DNA of 64,000 nucleotides from Solirubrobacter sp963837485 (GTDB lineage Bacteria > Actinomycetota > Thermoleophilia > Solirubrobacterales > Solirubrobacteraceae): positions 62,001 through 126,000 of the forward strand of contig CAWINP010000007.1 in the NCBI GenBank assembly GCA_963837485.1. The letters are read 5' to 3'. The notes below the pieces were generated by a model. The model was not told the origin of the DNA. It did no database searches and saw only the letters and a list, made by a program, of their open reading frames with translations. This document shows positions 1 to 8,604 of this stretch, piece by piece; position 1 is the first letter of the stretch, and each line of letters starts with the position of its first letter. A program made the translations under genes and the position numbers.

Positions 1-701
1 TCGTCCAGCCACGGCAGCCCGACGTGGAAGATCACGAAGTTGATGTCCGGGAAGTTCGCCGCCGCGCCGTCCATGTCGAACGTGCGCGTGTGCTCGATCG
101 GCTGCGGCCCGAGCGGCACGCCCTTGTGGACGCCGATCAGGTTGACGCCGAGCTCCTGCGCCTTCTCGAACACCGGAAAGGCGATTCGCGGGTCGTCCAT
201 GCGCCACGGGAACGGCTGGCCGTAGTCGTAGCGGACGTTGTAGAACTTGAACGCCTTCGCGCCGAACTCCTTGACCTGGACCTCCATCAGGTCAAGCGCC
301 TTCTTGCCTTCGAGCGGGTTCACCGAGCCCCAGAAGACCGCGCGATCGGGATGCTTGCGGGCCATCTCCGCGCACTTGCGCCAGTCCGACAGCCCGTCGT
401 GGAAGAGGTCGGTGAGCGGCAGCGGCTGCGCGACGATCATGTCGGTGTCGGAGCCCTCGATGACCATGTCGTAGATCTCGTCGACGCTCCACTCCTTCAT
501 GAACTCCTCGCGGCTGAGGATGCGCTCGCCGTCCTTGGTGAGCAGCTGGTGGAACGCGTACAGGTGCTCGTCGAACATCTGGCCCGGCCCGCCGAGCGCG
601 TTGCTCGGATCGAAGTTGAAGATGTGGCAGACGCAGTCGAACACGAACGCGTCGACCTTGCGGGTGCGGGCGGTCCCGGGCTGCTCCTGGGTGGTGGCCA
701 T
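1..701 (-). CDS. Amidohydrolase-family protein, C-terminus cut by window edge
   Basis: About 233 N-terminal residues are visible; the gene runs off the left edge. The sequence resembles the amidohydrolase_2 family of metal-dependent TIM-barrel hydrolases. An early FDCVCHIFN strand sits where relatives carry metal ligands, and later strands HKGVPLG and FHVGLPWLD look like barrel His positions. The canonical HxH pair of the first strand is not evident, so the metal site may be atypical. The ATG overlaps the TGA of the MIP18-like gene (TGATG), indicating translational coupling in a three-gene operon with the SUMF1-fold gene. The substrate cannot be inferred from sequence. Confidence 0.8.
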   Translation of the reverse strand, partial: MATTQEQPGTARTRKVDAFVFDCVCHIFNFDPSNALGGPGQMFDEHLYAFHQLLTKDGERILSREEFMKEWSVDEIYDMVIEGSDTDMIVAQPLPLTDLFHDGLSDWRKCAEMARKHPDRAVFWGSVNPLEGKKALDLMEVQVKEFGAKAFKFYNVRYDYGQPFPWRMDDPRIAFPVFEKAQELGVNLIGVHKGVPLGPQPIEHTRTFDMDGAAANFPDINFVIFHVGLPWLD

Positions 702-1048
702 CAGGCGGCGCTCCTCGCTCGGCGGTAGGGCTCCAGTTCTTCCAGCGGCATGGCGAGCTTCGCGCGGGCCGACTCCGAGAGCCGGTCCGGCGTCCAGGCG
801 GGCTCCCAGACGAGCTTGACGTCGACCGTCCGGACTCCCGGGAGCCGCTTGAGCGCCTCCGGGATCGCGGTCGACATGTTGGCCACGAACGGGCACCAGC
901 CGGTCGTCGGGATCAGGTCGACCTCGACGTGGCCGGCCTCGTGGCGGACGTCCTCCACGATCCCCATGTCGACGATCGACACCCCGCGGTCCTGGCAGCA
1001 GGGGTCGTACACGTCGCGCAGCGCGTCGATCAGGACCGCTCGGTCCAT
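701..1048 (-). CDS. MIP18/PaaD-like (DUF59) metal-sulfur cluster protein
   Basis: This 115-residue protein has the compact MIP18/DUF59 fold signature: an N-terminal helix (DRAVLIDALRDVYDP), the SIVDMGIVEDV strand pair, then TTGWCPF with the cysteine typical of the family, and a VWEPAW strand near the end. Family members take part in Fe-S cluster assembly or maturation of metal enzymes (SufT, PaaD); the exact role here is unknown. The ATG at 1048 lies inside the 3' end of the SUMF1-fold gene (19-nt overlap), and its stop overlaps the amidohydrolase start. A longer reading from upstream is only the shadow of the preceding gene. Context suggests help in maturing one of its operon partners, which is inference. 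Confidence 0.8.
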   Translation of the reverse strand: MDRAVLIDALRDVYDPCCQDRGVSIVDMGIVEDVRHEAGHVEVDLIPTTGWCPFVANMSTAIPEALKRLPGVRTVDVKLVWEPAWTPDRLSESARAKLAMPLEELEPYRRARSAA

Positions 1049-1569
1049 GCCTCTCTCCTCTCGTCGATGACGATGCGAAAGCCCGTGTTGGTCGTCGCCC
1101 GCGCCGGGTCGGCGGGCAGCTCGCGGCGGGTGTCGAGCCCGTGCTCGGTGTCGAGATAGGAGCCGCCGCGCACCACGCCCCAGCCGTCGTCGCGCTCGTC
1201 GCTCACCCACTCCCACACGTTGCCGGCGAGCTGCTCGGCGCCGGTGGGCCCGGCGCCCGCGGGATGGGCGTCGACAGGAACCGTGAAGCCCCAGCCGGCC
1301 TCCACGCAGTTGCAGCGCTCGTGGTCGAACGAGTCGCCCCACGGCCACGTGCCGCGACCCGCGGCCGCCTCCCACTCCGCGCCGGTCGGCAGCCGCGCGC
1401 CGACCGACGCGCAGTACGCCTGTGCGTCAGCTCGGGTGACGAGGACGACGGGGTGGTCCTGGAGGTGCGGGTCGTGGGTCCGCGGATGGCCGGGCCGGAA
1501 GCGCGCGAACAGCGAGTTCGTGACCGGGTAGCGGCCGATGAGAACGTCGCCGGCGGGGACCAGATCCAC
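1030..1569 (-). CDS. SUMF1/FGE-fold domain protein, short form
   Basis: A 179-residue protein with formylglycine-generating-enzyme-fold hallmarks: YPVTNSLF near the start, RLPTGAEWEAAAGRG, WPWGD, LAGNVWEWVSD, VVRGGSYLD and TGFRIV at the end. It is shorter than typical FGE or EgtB (250-400 residues), being essentially the core domain alone. The cysteine pair that binds copper in true FGE near the RGGS/GFR region is absent; the only Cys are in YCASVG and CNCVEAG, so sulfatase activation is unlikely. The start is GTG at 1569. It is the first gene of the operon with the MIP18-like protein and the amidohydrolase. Non-haem iron activity or a structural role are both possible. Confidence 0.8.
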   Translation of the reverse strand: MDLVPAGDVLIGRYPVTNSLFARFRPGHPRTHDPHLQDHPVVLVTRADAQAYCASVGARLPTGAEWEAAAGRGTWPWGDSFDHERCNCVEAGWGFTVPVDAHPAGAGPTGAEQLAGNVWEWVSDERDDGWGVVRGGSYLDTEHGLDTRRELPADPARATTNTGFRIVIDERREAWTERS

Positions 1570-2012
1570 CTTGTGTCAGACGATACACGCGTCGGGCGCT
1601 TGTCTGCCCGGCGTTGAGCGCCCGGGTCGGACTGTGGTTGTACGGCAACTGCTGCCAGTAAGGACGGGTGCGGTTTGGCGCGGTCGATCCGGATCGCGCG
1701 AAACGATCATCCGCCGGGACCCGCTCAGGGAATCTTGTGGTTGCTAAGTAGCGCTATGCGACACCAAACCGTCACACGTGAAAGTGGTGCATCGAAACGA
1801 CCATCGATCGTGACCGTTTGCCGTCCCTGGGCGATCGTTTCTGATCAGGCGGCCTCCCTTACTGCTGCCGTTGACGTTCGCCGGCGGCTAAGGGCGCACG
1901 GAAGGCGCGCCGCCGCGCCCGTCCGCGCGCTCGCGGCCGATCCATGGTGCCGCGAGGCCAGGCGCCACGTTCCGCGAGGCCGGGGAGCGCGCCGCCTAGA
2001 CTTGGTCGCGTG
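1570..2012. other. Intergenic region between divergent operons, no gene seen
   Basis: About 440 bases separate the divergent SUMF1-fold gene and the zinc-ribbon gene. I find no convincing reading frame. A 9-bp inverted pair (GAAACGATC at 1700-1708, GATCGTTTC at 1833-1841) and a related GAAACGACCATCGATCG stretch near 1795 could be regulator sites for either side. The composition is less GC-rich than the flanking genes around 1725-1850, as expected of promoter DNA. No RNA gene was recognised. Confidence 0.5.
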
Positions 2013-2282
2013 ATGTTCGACCGGCGCTTCGACGGCTCGGATGCCGCGGGCCGGGAGACCGTGGCGCCGCGGCGCGAGCTGCGGCTCGGCCGCACGTCGC
2101 AGATCGCCACCGGGACGCTGGCGTGCCCCGAATGCGACGCGCCGGTCCATCCCGGCCCTCGCGCGCTCGCGCCGCGCGAGCCGCTCGCGTGCCCGTTCTG
2201 CGGCGAGTCGGGCGCCGTGCGCGACTTCCTCTCGCTCGCCCGGCCCACGCGCCCCGCGCACGTCGTCATCCGCCTGCGGTGA
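2013..2282 (+). CDS. Small zinc-ribbon protein
   Basis: An 89-residue protein with a treble-clef/zinc-ribbon pair, CPECD near residue 36 and CPFCG about 20 residues later, within an otherwise unassignable sequence. The start is ATG 2013 or the adjacent GTG 2010; the frame open from 1944 is not coding-like before that. Its TGA overlaps the GTG of the M20 hydrolase (GTGA), so the two are coupled. Function unknown; zinc ribbons of this size often bind nucleic acid or another protein. Confidence 0.65.
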   Translation: MFDRRFDGSDAAGRETVAPRRELRLGRTSQIATGTLACPECDAPVHPGPRALAPREPLACPFCGESGAVRDFLSLARPTRPAHVVIRLR

Positions 2283-3379
2283 GCGACGAGCAGGTGATCG
2301 AGTGGCGGCGCCGTCTGCACCGCCACCCTGAGCCGAGCTTCGAGGAGCACGAGACCGCAGGCTTCATCGCCGCGACGCTGGAGTCGTTCGGCCTCGCGGT
2401 CGAGCGCCCCACGGCGACCAGCGTCGTCGCGCGCCTCGGCAGCGGCCGCGCGATCGCCCTGCGCGCCGACATCGACGCGCTCCCGATCACGGAGTCCAGC
2501 GGGGTCGAGTTCGCATCCGAGCGCCGCGGCTTCATGCACGCCTGCGGCCACGACGGCCACACCGCGATGCTGCTCGGAGCGGCGAAGCAGCTCGCCTCGG
2601 AGCCACCGGCCGGCCGCGAGATCCGCTTCATCTTCCAGCACGCCGAGGAGCTCGCCCCCGGCGGCGCGCGCGACCTCGTGCAGGCGGGCGTGATGGACGG
2701 CGTCGACCTCGTCTACGGCTGCCACCTGTGGACGCCGCTCGAGTACGGCAAGGTCGCCGCCCGCCCCGGCGCGTTCATGGCCGCCGCCGACTTCTTCCGT
2801 CTCACGATCGCCGGCCGCGGCGGGCACGCCGGCCTCCCCCACACCGCCGACGACACCGTCGTCGCCGCCGCCGCGGTGGTGACCGAGCTCCAGCACATCG
2901 TCTCGCGCAGGCTCGACCCGCTGCAGCCCGCGGTGATCACCGTCGGGAGCGTGCACGCCGGCGACGCGCCGAACGTGATCCCCGGCGAGGCCGTGCTCAC
3001 CGGCACCACGCGCTCGTTCGACGCGGCCACGCGCGAGCGGCTGCCGGAGCTGATCGAGGCGACCGCACGCCACGTCAGCGAGGCCCACGGCGCGACCGCC
3101 GAGCTGGAGTACACGTTCGGCTACAAGCCCGTGGTCAATGACGCCGGCGCCACCGAGCTCGTGCGGGACGCGATCGGCGACCGGCTGGCCGATCTGGACC
3201 CGATCATGGGCGGCGACGACTTCTCCGCCTACCTGGAGCACGCCCCCGGCTGCTACGCCTTCATCGGCGCCGGCGGCGAGTACCCGCACCACCACCCCCG
3301 CTTCCGGATCGACGAGCGCGCGCTCGCGATCGGCACGCGGCTGCATGTCGAGGTGGCGCGGCGGGCGGCTCAGGCGTGA
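2279..3379 (+). CDS. M20-family amidohydrolase (AbgB/HipO/IAA-amino-acid hydrolase type)
   Basis: A 366-residue M20D metallopeptidase-like amidohydrolase, predicted to hydrolyse N-acyl amino acids in the cytoplasm with two divalent metals. Visible motifs: RRRLHRHPEPSFEE at the N-terminus, LRADIDALP, MHACGHDGHTAM with the Cys/His metal ligands, FQHAEELAPGG, the dimerisation-domain entry GRGGHAGLPH, MGGDDFSAY and a final HHPRFRIDE. Length is normal for the family. The GTG at 2279 is preferred because it starts right at the conserved N-terminus and overlaps the upstream stop; the longer frame from 2123 is a shadow of the zinc-ribbon gene. The acyl substrate is not predictable. Confidence 0.9.
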   Translation: MSDEQVIEWRRRLHRHPEPSFEEHETAGFIAATLESFGLAVERPTATSVVARLGSGRAIALRADIDALPITESSGVEFASERRGFMHACGHDGHTAMLLGAAKQLASEPPAGREIRFIFQHAEELAPGGARDLVQAGVMDGVDLVYGCHLWTPLEYGKVAARPGAFMAAADFFRLTIAGRGGHAGLPHTADDTVVAAAAVVTELQHIVSRRLDPLQPAVITVGSVHAGDAPNVIPGEAVLTGTTRSFDAATRERLPELIEATARHVSEAHGATAELEYTFGYKPVVNDAGATELVRDAIGDRLADLDPIMGGDDFSAYLEHAPGCYAFIGAGGEYPHHHPRFRIDERALAIGTRLHVEVARRAAQA

Positions 3380-3633
3380 GAAGACGGCGCCGCAGCGTGC
3401 GCCGAGTGATCGCGCTCGCCGCTGAACCACATGCGCTCGAGGAACTCCTCGGACGGCAGCTCGCTCACGCTCGTGCAGGCGGGAAGCCAGGAGAAGCTGA
3501 CGATGCCGTCCGCGACGCCGCGGATCACCGCGCGGTTGGCGCCGTGATGCTCCTTCCAGATCTCGTCGACGATGGGCACGTGTCCAGCATCGGCGCGCGC
3601 GACCGCGGGCAAGACCGTGCGGACTACGTTCAT
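3370..3633 (-). CDS. Hypothetical 87-residue protein
   Basis: I do not recognise this family. The frame reads as a plausible soluble protein (HVPIVDEIWKEHH, a central IVSFSWLP strand, SEEFLERMWFSGERD near the end) without membrane segments or signal peptide. It ends 10 nt inside the 3' end of the M20 gene on the opposite strand. Its start lies only 25 bp from the divergent AfsR-like regulator, so the two may share a control region. Codon use matches the neighbours. Confidence 0.55.
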   Translation of the reverse strand: MNVVRTVLPAVARADAGHVPIVDEIWKEHHGANRAVIRGVADGIVSFSWLPACTSVSELPSEEFLERMWFSGERDHSAHAAAPSSHA

Positions 3634-3658
3634 CGCCTCGGCTTACTACGGTTGGCCG

Positions 3659-6600
3659 GTGATCGTCCGCCTCCTGGGGCCCGTCGAGGTCGAGCGGGAC
3701 GGCCGCGCCGTCGCGATCGGCGGCGGCAGGCTGCGCGCGCTGCTGGCCCGGCTGGCGCTCGACGCCGGCCGGCCGGTGACCGCCGGCGCGCTCGTCGACG
3801 CCGTGTGGGACACCGAGCTTCCGGCCGACCAGACGCACTCGCTGCAGTCGCTCGTCTCGCGCCTGCGCAGGGCGCTCGGCGACGCGGAGCTGGTCGCACA
3901 GGTGCCGGGCGGCTACGCGCTCGCCGCCGACTCCGACGCCGAGCGCTTCGAGCGGCTGGCCGCCGAGGGCGCCGCCGCGCCGGACCCGGAGCGCGCCGCC
4001 AACCTGCTGCGCACGGCGCTCGGGCTGTGGCGCGGCCCGGCGCTGGCCGACCTGTCGGAGTACCGCTTCGCGCTGGCCGCCGCCGCCCGTCTGGACGACC
4101 TCCGGGTGAGCACGCTCGCGGACCGCATCGACGCCGATCTCCAGCTCGGCCGCGGCGACCGCCTGGTGGCGGAGCTCGAGCGGCTGAGCGCCGAGCACCC
4201 GCTGCACGAGCGGCTGGCCGCGCAGCTGATCTCCGCCCTCTACGCCGCCGGCCGCCAGGCCGACGCGCTGGCCGCCTACGAGCGCGTGCGCGCGCGGTTG
4301 TCGGAGGAGCTCGGCGTGCCGCCGTCGCCCGAGCTGCAGGCCGCCCACCTCGCCGTCCTGCGCGGCGAGGCCAAGCCCGAGCCGCCGCGGACGACCGTCC
4401 GCAGCAACCTCCCCGCCCCGGTCACGAGCTTCGTCGGCCGCGAGCGCGAGATCGAGCACATCGGGGAGCTGCTGGAGCGCAGCCGGCTGGTCACGCTGGT
4501 CGGCCCCGGCGGCGCCGGCAAGACGCGGCTGGCGCGCGAGGCGGTCGCCGGCTGGCTGGACCGCGTCGCCGACGGCGTGTGGATGGTCGAGCTGGCGCCG
4601 GTGACCGCCGCCGTCGAGATCGTGCCGGCCGTGCTCGGCGTGTTCGGCGTGCGCGACGCCGCGATCAGCGACCGCCCGCTCCCCGCCCGCGACACGCTCG
4701 AGCGCCTGCTCGACATCCTCGGCGACCGCGAGGCGATCCTCGTGCTCGACAACTGCGAGCACCTGATCGCCCCCGTCGCCGAGCTGACCGAGCGCCTGCT
4801 CGCCGCCTGTCCGCGGCTACGGGTCGTAGCCACCAGCCGCGAGGCGCTGGCGATCGCGGGAGAGAGCCTCGCCCCGGTGCCGCCGCTCGGGCTCCCGGCG
4901 CCCGGCGCGAGCGTCGAGGAAGCGCTCGAGCACCCGGCGGTCAAGCTCTTCGCCGATCGCGCCGCGGCGGCAGTGCCGGACTTCGAGGTCGACGAGACTG
5001 CGATCGAGATCTGCCGCCGGCTCGACGGCCTGCCGCTGGCGCTCGAGCTCGCCGCCGCGCGGCTGCGCTCGCTGCCGCTGGCCGACCTCGCGGCGAGGCT
5101 CGACGACCGCTTCCGCCTGCTCACCGGCGGCAGCCGCACCGCGCTCGCCCGCCACCGGACGCTGCGCGCCGTCGTCGACTGGAGCTGGGAGCTGCTGACC
5201 GAGGACGAGCGGCGGCTCGCGCGCCGCCTGGCCGTGTTCGCGGCCGGTGCGACGGTGGAGAGCGCGTCCGCGGTGCTCGGCGCCGACGCGTTCGACGGCC
5301 TGGTCGCGCTGGTCGACCGCTCGCTGCTCCAGCTGGTCCCGGACACGTCGCCGGTTCGCTACCGCATGCTGGAGACGATCCGCGAGTATGGGCTCGAGCG
5401 GCTCGAGGAGGCCGGTGAGCTGGACTCCGCGCGGGCGGCGCACGCCCGCTACTTCACCGAGCTGGCCGAGGCCGCCGAGCCGCAGTTGCGCCGGCCCGGG
5501 CAGAAGCGGTGGTTCGCGCGCCTGCAGGACGAGCGCGAGAACATCCTCGCCGGGCTGCGCTTCCTCGGCGACAGCGGCGACGCCCGCGGCGCCATGCACC
5601 TCGCGGTCACGCTGCTGTGGTTCTGGTTGCTGTCGGGCAGCCAGACCGAGGCGACGGCGTGGCTGGACTTCGCGCTCGCCGTCGAGGGCGAGTCGGACCC
5701 CGACGACCACCTGATCGCCGCCACGATCCGCGAGTTCGAGCACCTCACCGACGCCGAGGACGCCGGCGAGATGCGCGCGAGGATGAGCGCGGTCCTCGAC
5801 CGGATCGAGCGCATCGACGACCGCGAGCGGCCGCTGGTTGCGGTCGCCAAGCCGGTGATGGCGCTGTTCGCGGACGAGAAGGAGCGCGGCCGCGCGTTCG
5901 AGGCGGCGGCCGCCGCGCATTCCGACCCGTGGGTGCATGCGGCGCTGCACCTGCTCAACGCGGGCCGCGCCGAGAACCAGGGCGACGTGGAGACGATGCA
6001 GGCCGCGCTGCGCGAAGCGCGGACGGCGTTCGCCGAGGTCGGCGACTCCTGGGGCCTCGCGATGTCGCTGTTCCTCGACACCGGGCGGCTGATGCTGGCC
6101 GGCGAGCTCGAGGCGGCGCGCACGGGGATCGGCGAGGCGCAGGCGGCGCTCGACGGCCTCAATCCCGACACCGGCGGCGGGATGTTCGACATCCGGATGG
6201 CCGACGTCCTGCTCCGGCTCGGCCGCATTGACGAGGCGCGCGAGCGGGCGCAGCACGCCCGTCAACGACGCGACATCGGCTCCGACGACACCGCGTTCGC
6301 GCAGGCGACGCTCGCGCGCATCGCGTGGGTCGCCGGTGACCGCGACGGCGCGCGGGCGGAGCTGGCCGACGCGCTGGAGCGGCTCGAGCGCCGCCGCCGG
6401 ATCCTGCCGGAGCAGTCGCACGGCTGGGCGGTGGTCACCGCGCTGAGCGCGATCCTCGCCGCCGGGTCCGGCGAGCTCGAGGAGGCCGAGCGCCATTTCG
6501 CCAGCGCCCTGCCGCTGGCGCTGGCCACGACCGACATGCCGGTCGTCTCCAGCGTCGGAGTGGCGGCCGCCCACATCGCGGCGGCTCGCGGGAAGGCCGA

Positions 6601-6790
6601 CGACGCGGCCGAGCTGCTCGGCGCCGCGGCGGCGATCCGCGGCGGCGACGACTTCACCAGCCCGGAGGTCGCCGCCGTACGCGACGAGGCCCGGTCCGCG
6701 GCGTATGACCGCGGCCGGGCGCTGTCTCGCGAGGAGGCGGTGGCCCGCCTGGAGGCGGCCGTCTCACGCGCGGCGCCGGTAGGCCCGTAG
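3659..6790 (+). CDS. AfsR/SARP-like BTAD transcriptional regulator with NB-ARC ATPase and TPR domains
   Basis: A 1043-residue regulator. Order: OmpR-type winged helix (residues about 1-95, starting VIVRLLGPVEV), BTAD helical domain (about 100-245), linker, STAND/NB-ARC NTPase with VTSFVGREREIEHI and the P-loop GPGGAGKT (about 281-288) and Walker-B-like ILVLDNCEH (about 360), then a helical TPR-like C-terminal half. Such proteins bind DNA through the winged helix and use nucleotide-dependent oligomerisation to activate secondary metabolism or export genes. The GTG at 3659 starts exactly at the winged helix; the longer frame adds non-homologous sequence. It converges on, and overlaps by 27 nt, the DrrB-like permease, making the exporter a candidate target (inference). 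Confidence 0.9.
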   Translation: MIVRLLGPVEVERDGRAVAIGGGRLRALLARLALDAGRPVTAGALVDAVWDTELPADQTHSLQSLVSRLRRALGDAELVAQVPGGYALAADSDAERFERLAAEGAAAPDPERAANLLRTALGLWRGPALADLSEYRFALAAAARLDDLRVSTLADRIDADLQLGRGDRLVAELERLSAEHPLHERLAAQLISALYAAGRQADALAAYERVRARLSEELGVPPSPELQAAHLAVLRGEAKPEPPRTTVRSNLPAPVTSFVGREREIEHIGELLERSRLVTLVGPGGAGKTRLAREAVAGWLDRVADGVWMVELAPVTAAVEIVPAVLGVFGVRDAAISDRPLPARDTLERLLDILGDREAILVLDNCEHLIAPVAELTERLLAACPRLRVVATSREALAIAGESLAPVPPLGLPAPGASVEEALEHPAVKLFADRAAAAVPDFEVDETAIEICRRLDGLPLALELAAARLRSLPLADLAARLDDRFRLLTGGSRTALARHRTLRAVVDWSWELLTEDERRLARRLAVFAAGATVESASAVLGADAFDGLVALVDRSLLQLVPDTSPVRYRMLETIREYGLERLEEAGELDSARAAHARYFTELAEAAEPQLRRPGQKRWFARLQDERENILAGLRFLGDSGDARGAMHLAVTLLWFWLLSGSQTEATAWLDFALAVEGESDPDDHLIAATIREFEHLTDAEDAGEMRARMSAVLDRIERIDDRERPLVAVAKPVMALFADEKERGRAFEAAAAAHSDPWVHAALHLLNAGRAENQGDVETMQAALREARTAFAEVGDSWGLAMSLFLDTGRLMLAGELEAARTGIGEAQAALDGLNPDTGGGMFDIRMADVLLRLGRIDEARERAQHARQRRDIGSDDTAFAQATLARIAWVAGDRDGARAELADALERLERRRRILPEQSHGWAVVTALSAILAAGSGELEEAERHFASALPLALATTDMPVVSSVGVAAAHIAAARGKADDAAELLGAAAAIRGGDDFTSPEVAAVRDEARSAAYDRGRALSREEAVARLEAAVSRAAPVGP

Positions 6791-7576
6791 CGCGAGCGGG
6801 ACGAAGACGACCAGCAGGATCGCCATCCAGGCGAACGTCCACAGCAGGTCGCTCTGGACCGGGCCGCCGAGCATCAGCCCGCGCATCGTGCCGACCAGGT
6901 GCGTGATCGGGTTGACGTGCGTGAATGACTGCAGCCAGCCGGGCAGCGTGTCGACCGGCACGAGCGTGCTGGAGCCGAACGTCAGCGGGAACATGATCAG
7001 GAGCACGATGCCCTGGACCGAGCCGGGCGTGCGGGCGAGCATGCCGATGAACACCGAGATCCAGCTCAGGCAGAGCGCGAACGCGATCACGATCAGGCAT
7101 GCCGCGAGCACCTCGGGCACGCCGGTGTGCGCGCGGAAGCCGAGCGCGTAGCCGAAGCCGAGCGCGACGACGCACAGCAGCGTGTAGCGGACGATGTCGG
7201 CCAGTACGGCGCCGATCAGCGGCGCCGAGCGGGCGATCGGCAGGCTGCGGAAGCGGTCGAAGACGCCCTTCTCGATGTCGGTGTTGAGATTGACGCCGAT
7301 CGAGGCGCCGGCGAACGCGATCAGCTGCGCGAGGACGCCGGGCAGCAGGAACTGCAGGTAGTCGTGCTGGGAGCCGTGCGCGACGGCGCCGCCGAAGATG
7401 AACGTGAACAGCCCGATGAAGATGATCGGCTGCAGCGTCACGTCGAGCAGCGCCTCGGGATTGCGCAGGACGCCGATCAGGTTGCGCTTGGCCAGCACGA
7501 GGCTGTGGCGCAGCACCCGGAACGGGCTCTTGGTGCGGGTGACGGAGGCGGGCGCCTCCGCGGCGATTGCGGTCAT
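6764..7576 (-). CDS. ABC-2 type exporter permease, DrrB-like
   Basis: A 270-residue integral membrane protein with about six hydrophobic segments and the ABC-2 permease signature region (LMFPLTFGSSTLVPVDTLP, then FTHVNPITHLVGTMRGLM) typical of daunorubicin-resistance DrrB proteins. It would form the transmembrane half of an efflux pump with the neighbouring ATPase. The ATG at 7576 overlaps the ATPase stop codon (ATGA), so the two are coupled. Its 3' end overlaps the end of the convergent AfsR-like gene. The exported compound is unknown. Confidence 0.9.
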   Translation of the reverse strand: MTAIAAEAPASVTRTKSPFRVLRHSLVLAKRNLIGVLRNPEALLDVTLQPIIFIGLFTFIFGGAVAHGSQHDYLQFLLPGVLAQLIAFAGASIGVNLNTDIEKGVFDRFRSLPIARSAPLIGAVLADIVRYTLLCVVALGFGYALGFRAHTGVPEVLAACLIVIAFALCLSWISVFIGMLARTPGSVQGIVLLIMFPLTFGSSTLVPVDTLPGWLQSFTHVNPITHLVGTMRGLMLGGPVQSDLLWTFAWMAILLVVFVPLALRAYRRRA

Positions 7577-8514
7577 ACCGTCGCCTCCATGCGGCCGGTG
7601 AGTGTGAAGAACACCTCGTCGAGGCTCGGCAGGTGCAGGGAGAGCTCGGTGACGGCGATGCCGGCGGCGTTGATCCGCGCGACGGCGTCGGCGAGCACGT
7701 GGTCGCCGGGCACCGGCGCGCTGACCGCCCGGTTGTGGATCTCCGGGCGCGTCCCGGCGACCTCGCCGACCAGCGTGACGACGTCGTCGAGCCGCGCCGG
7801 GTCGACCGGCCGCACGGTCAGCGTCTGGCCGCCGACGACCTGCTTGAGCCCGTCCGGCGTGTCGTGCGCGATCACGCGCCCGTTGTCGATCACGGTGATC
7901 TCGTCGGCCAGCGCGTCGGCCTCTTCGAGGTACTGGGTGGTCAGCAGGACGGTCGAGCCGTGGTGCACGAGCGTGCGCACGACGCCCCACATGTCCTCGC
8001 GCTTGGACGGGTCCAGGCCGGTCGTCGGCTCGTCGAGGAAGATCACCGACGGGCGGCCGACGAGGCTGGCCGCCAGGTCGAGCCGCCTCCGCATGCCGCC
8101 GCTGTAGGTCTTGGCGGGGCGATTGGCGGCGTCGGCGAGGTCGAACCAGGCGAGCAGCTCCTTCGCGCGGACGCGGGCCTGCTTGCCGCTGAGGTCGAGC
8201 AGCTGGCCGATCATCACGAGGTTCTGCTCGCCGGTCAGCAGCTCATCGACCGACGCATACTGGCCGGTCAGGCCGATCTGCTCGCGCACCCTGGCGGGCT
8301 CGCGGGCGACGTCGTGGCCGGCGACGCGGGCGTGGCCCTCGTCGGCGGCGATCAGGGTGGCGAGGATGCGCACGGCGGTCGTCTTGCCGGCGCCGTTGGG
8401 CCCGAGCACGCCGAGCACGCTGCCCGGCCGGGCCGCGAGGTCGACGCCGTCGAGCGCCTGGGTGGAACCGAAGCGCTTCTTGAGCCCTTCGGCTTCGATC
8501 GCAAAGGTCGTCAT
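7573..8514 (-). CDS. ABC exporter ATP-binding protein, DrrA-like
   Basis: A 313-residue ABC ATPase with Walker A GPNGAGKTT, signature YSGGMRRRLDLA, Walker B VIFLDEPTTGLDP, and the DrrA-type C-terminal domain ending in SLDEVFFTLTGR. DrrA proteins power efflux of hydrophobic drugs or lipids together with a DrrB permease, which follows with an ATGA overlap. The ATG at 8514 (MTTFAIEAEGL) is chosen over an upstream in-frame start that adds nine unconserved residues. The divergent epoxide hydrolase starts 90 bp upstream. Confidence 0.93.
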   Translation of the reverse strand: MTTFAIEAEGLKKRFGSTQALDGVDLAARPGSVLGVLGPNGAGKTTAVRILATLIAADEGHARVAGHDVAREPARVREQIGLTGQYASVDELLTGEQNLVMIGQLLDLSGKQARVRAKELLAWFDLADAANRPAKTYSGGMRRRLDLAASLVGRPSVIFLDEPTTGLDPSKREDMWGVVRTLVHHGSTVLLTTQYLEEADALADEITVIDNGRVIAHDTPDGLKQVVGGQTLTVRPVDPARLDDVVTLVGEVAGTRPEIHNRAVSAPVPGDHVLADAVARINAAGIAVTELSLHLPSLDEVFFTLTGRMEATV

Positions 8515-8604
8515 GTTCCCAGCATCGGGACCTCCCCTCACAGCCCGCGCGCAGATCGCTCACACGCCCTGTGAGCGCGCGCTCGCACCGGCAGGATCGC
8601 CGGG

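Noticed and set aside
1030..1569. True formylglycine-generating enzyme or EgtB
   Set aside because: The copper-binding Cys pair near RGGS/GFR is absent and the DinB-like domain of EgtB is missing; only the shared fold is supported.
1859..4762. Long 967-codon minus-strand frame across the M20 and AfsR-like genes
   Set aside because: Low-complexity Arg/Ala/Gly-rich translation antisense to two clear genes; a GC-bias shadow. The same holds for other long antisense frames, for example 37890-39764 (+), 57937-60306 (+) and 4817-6574 (-).
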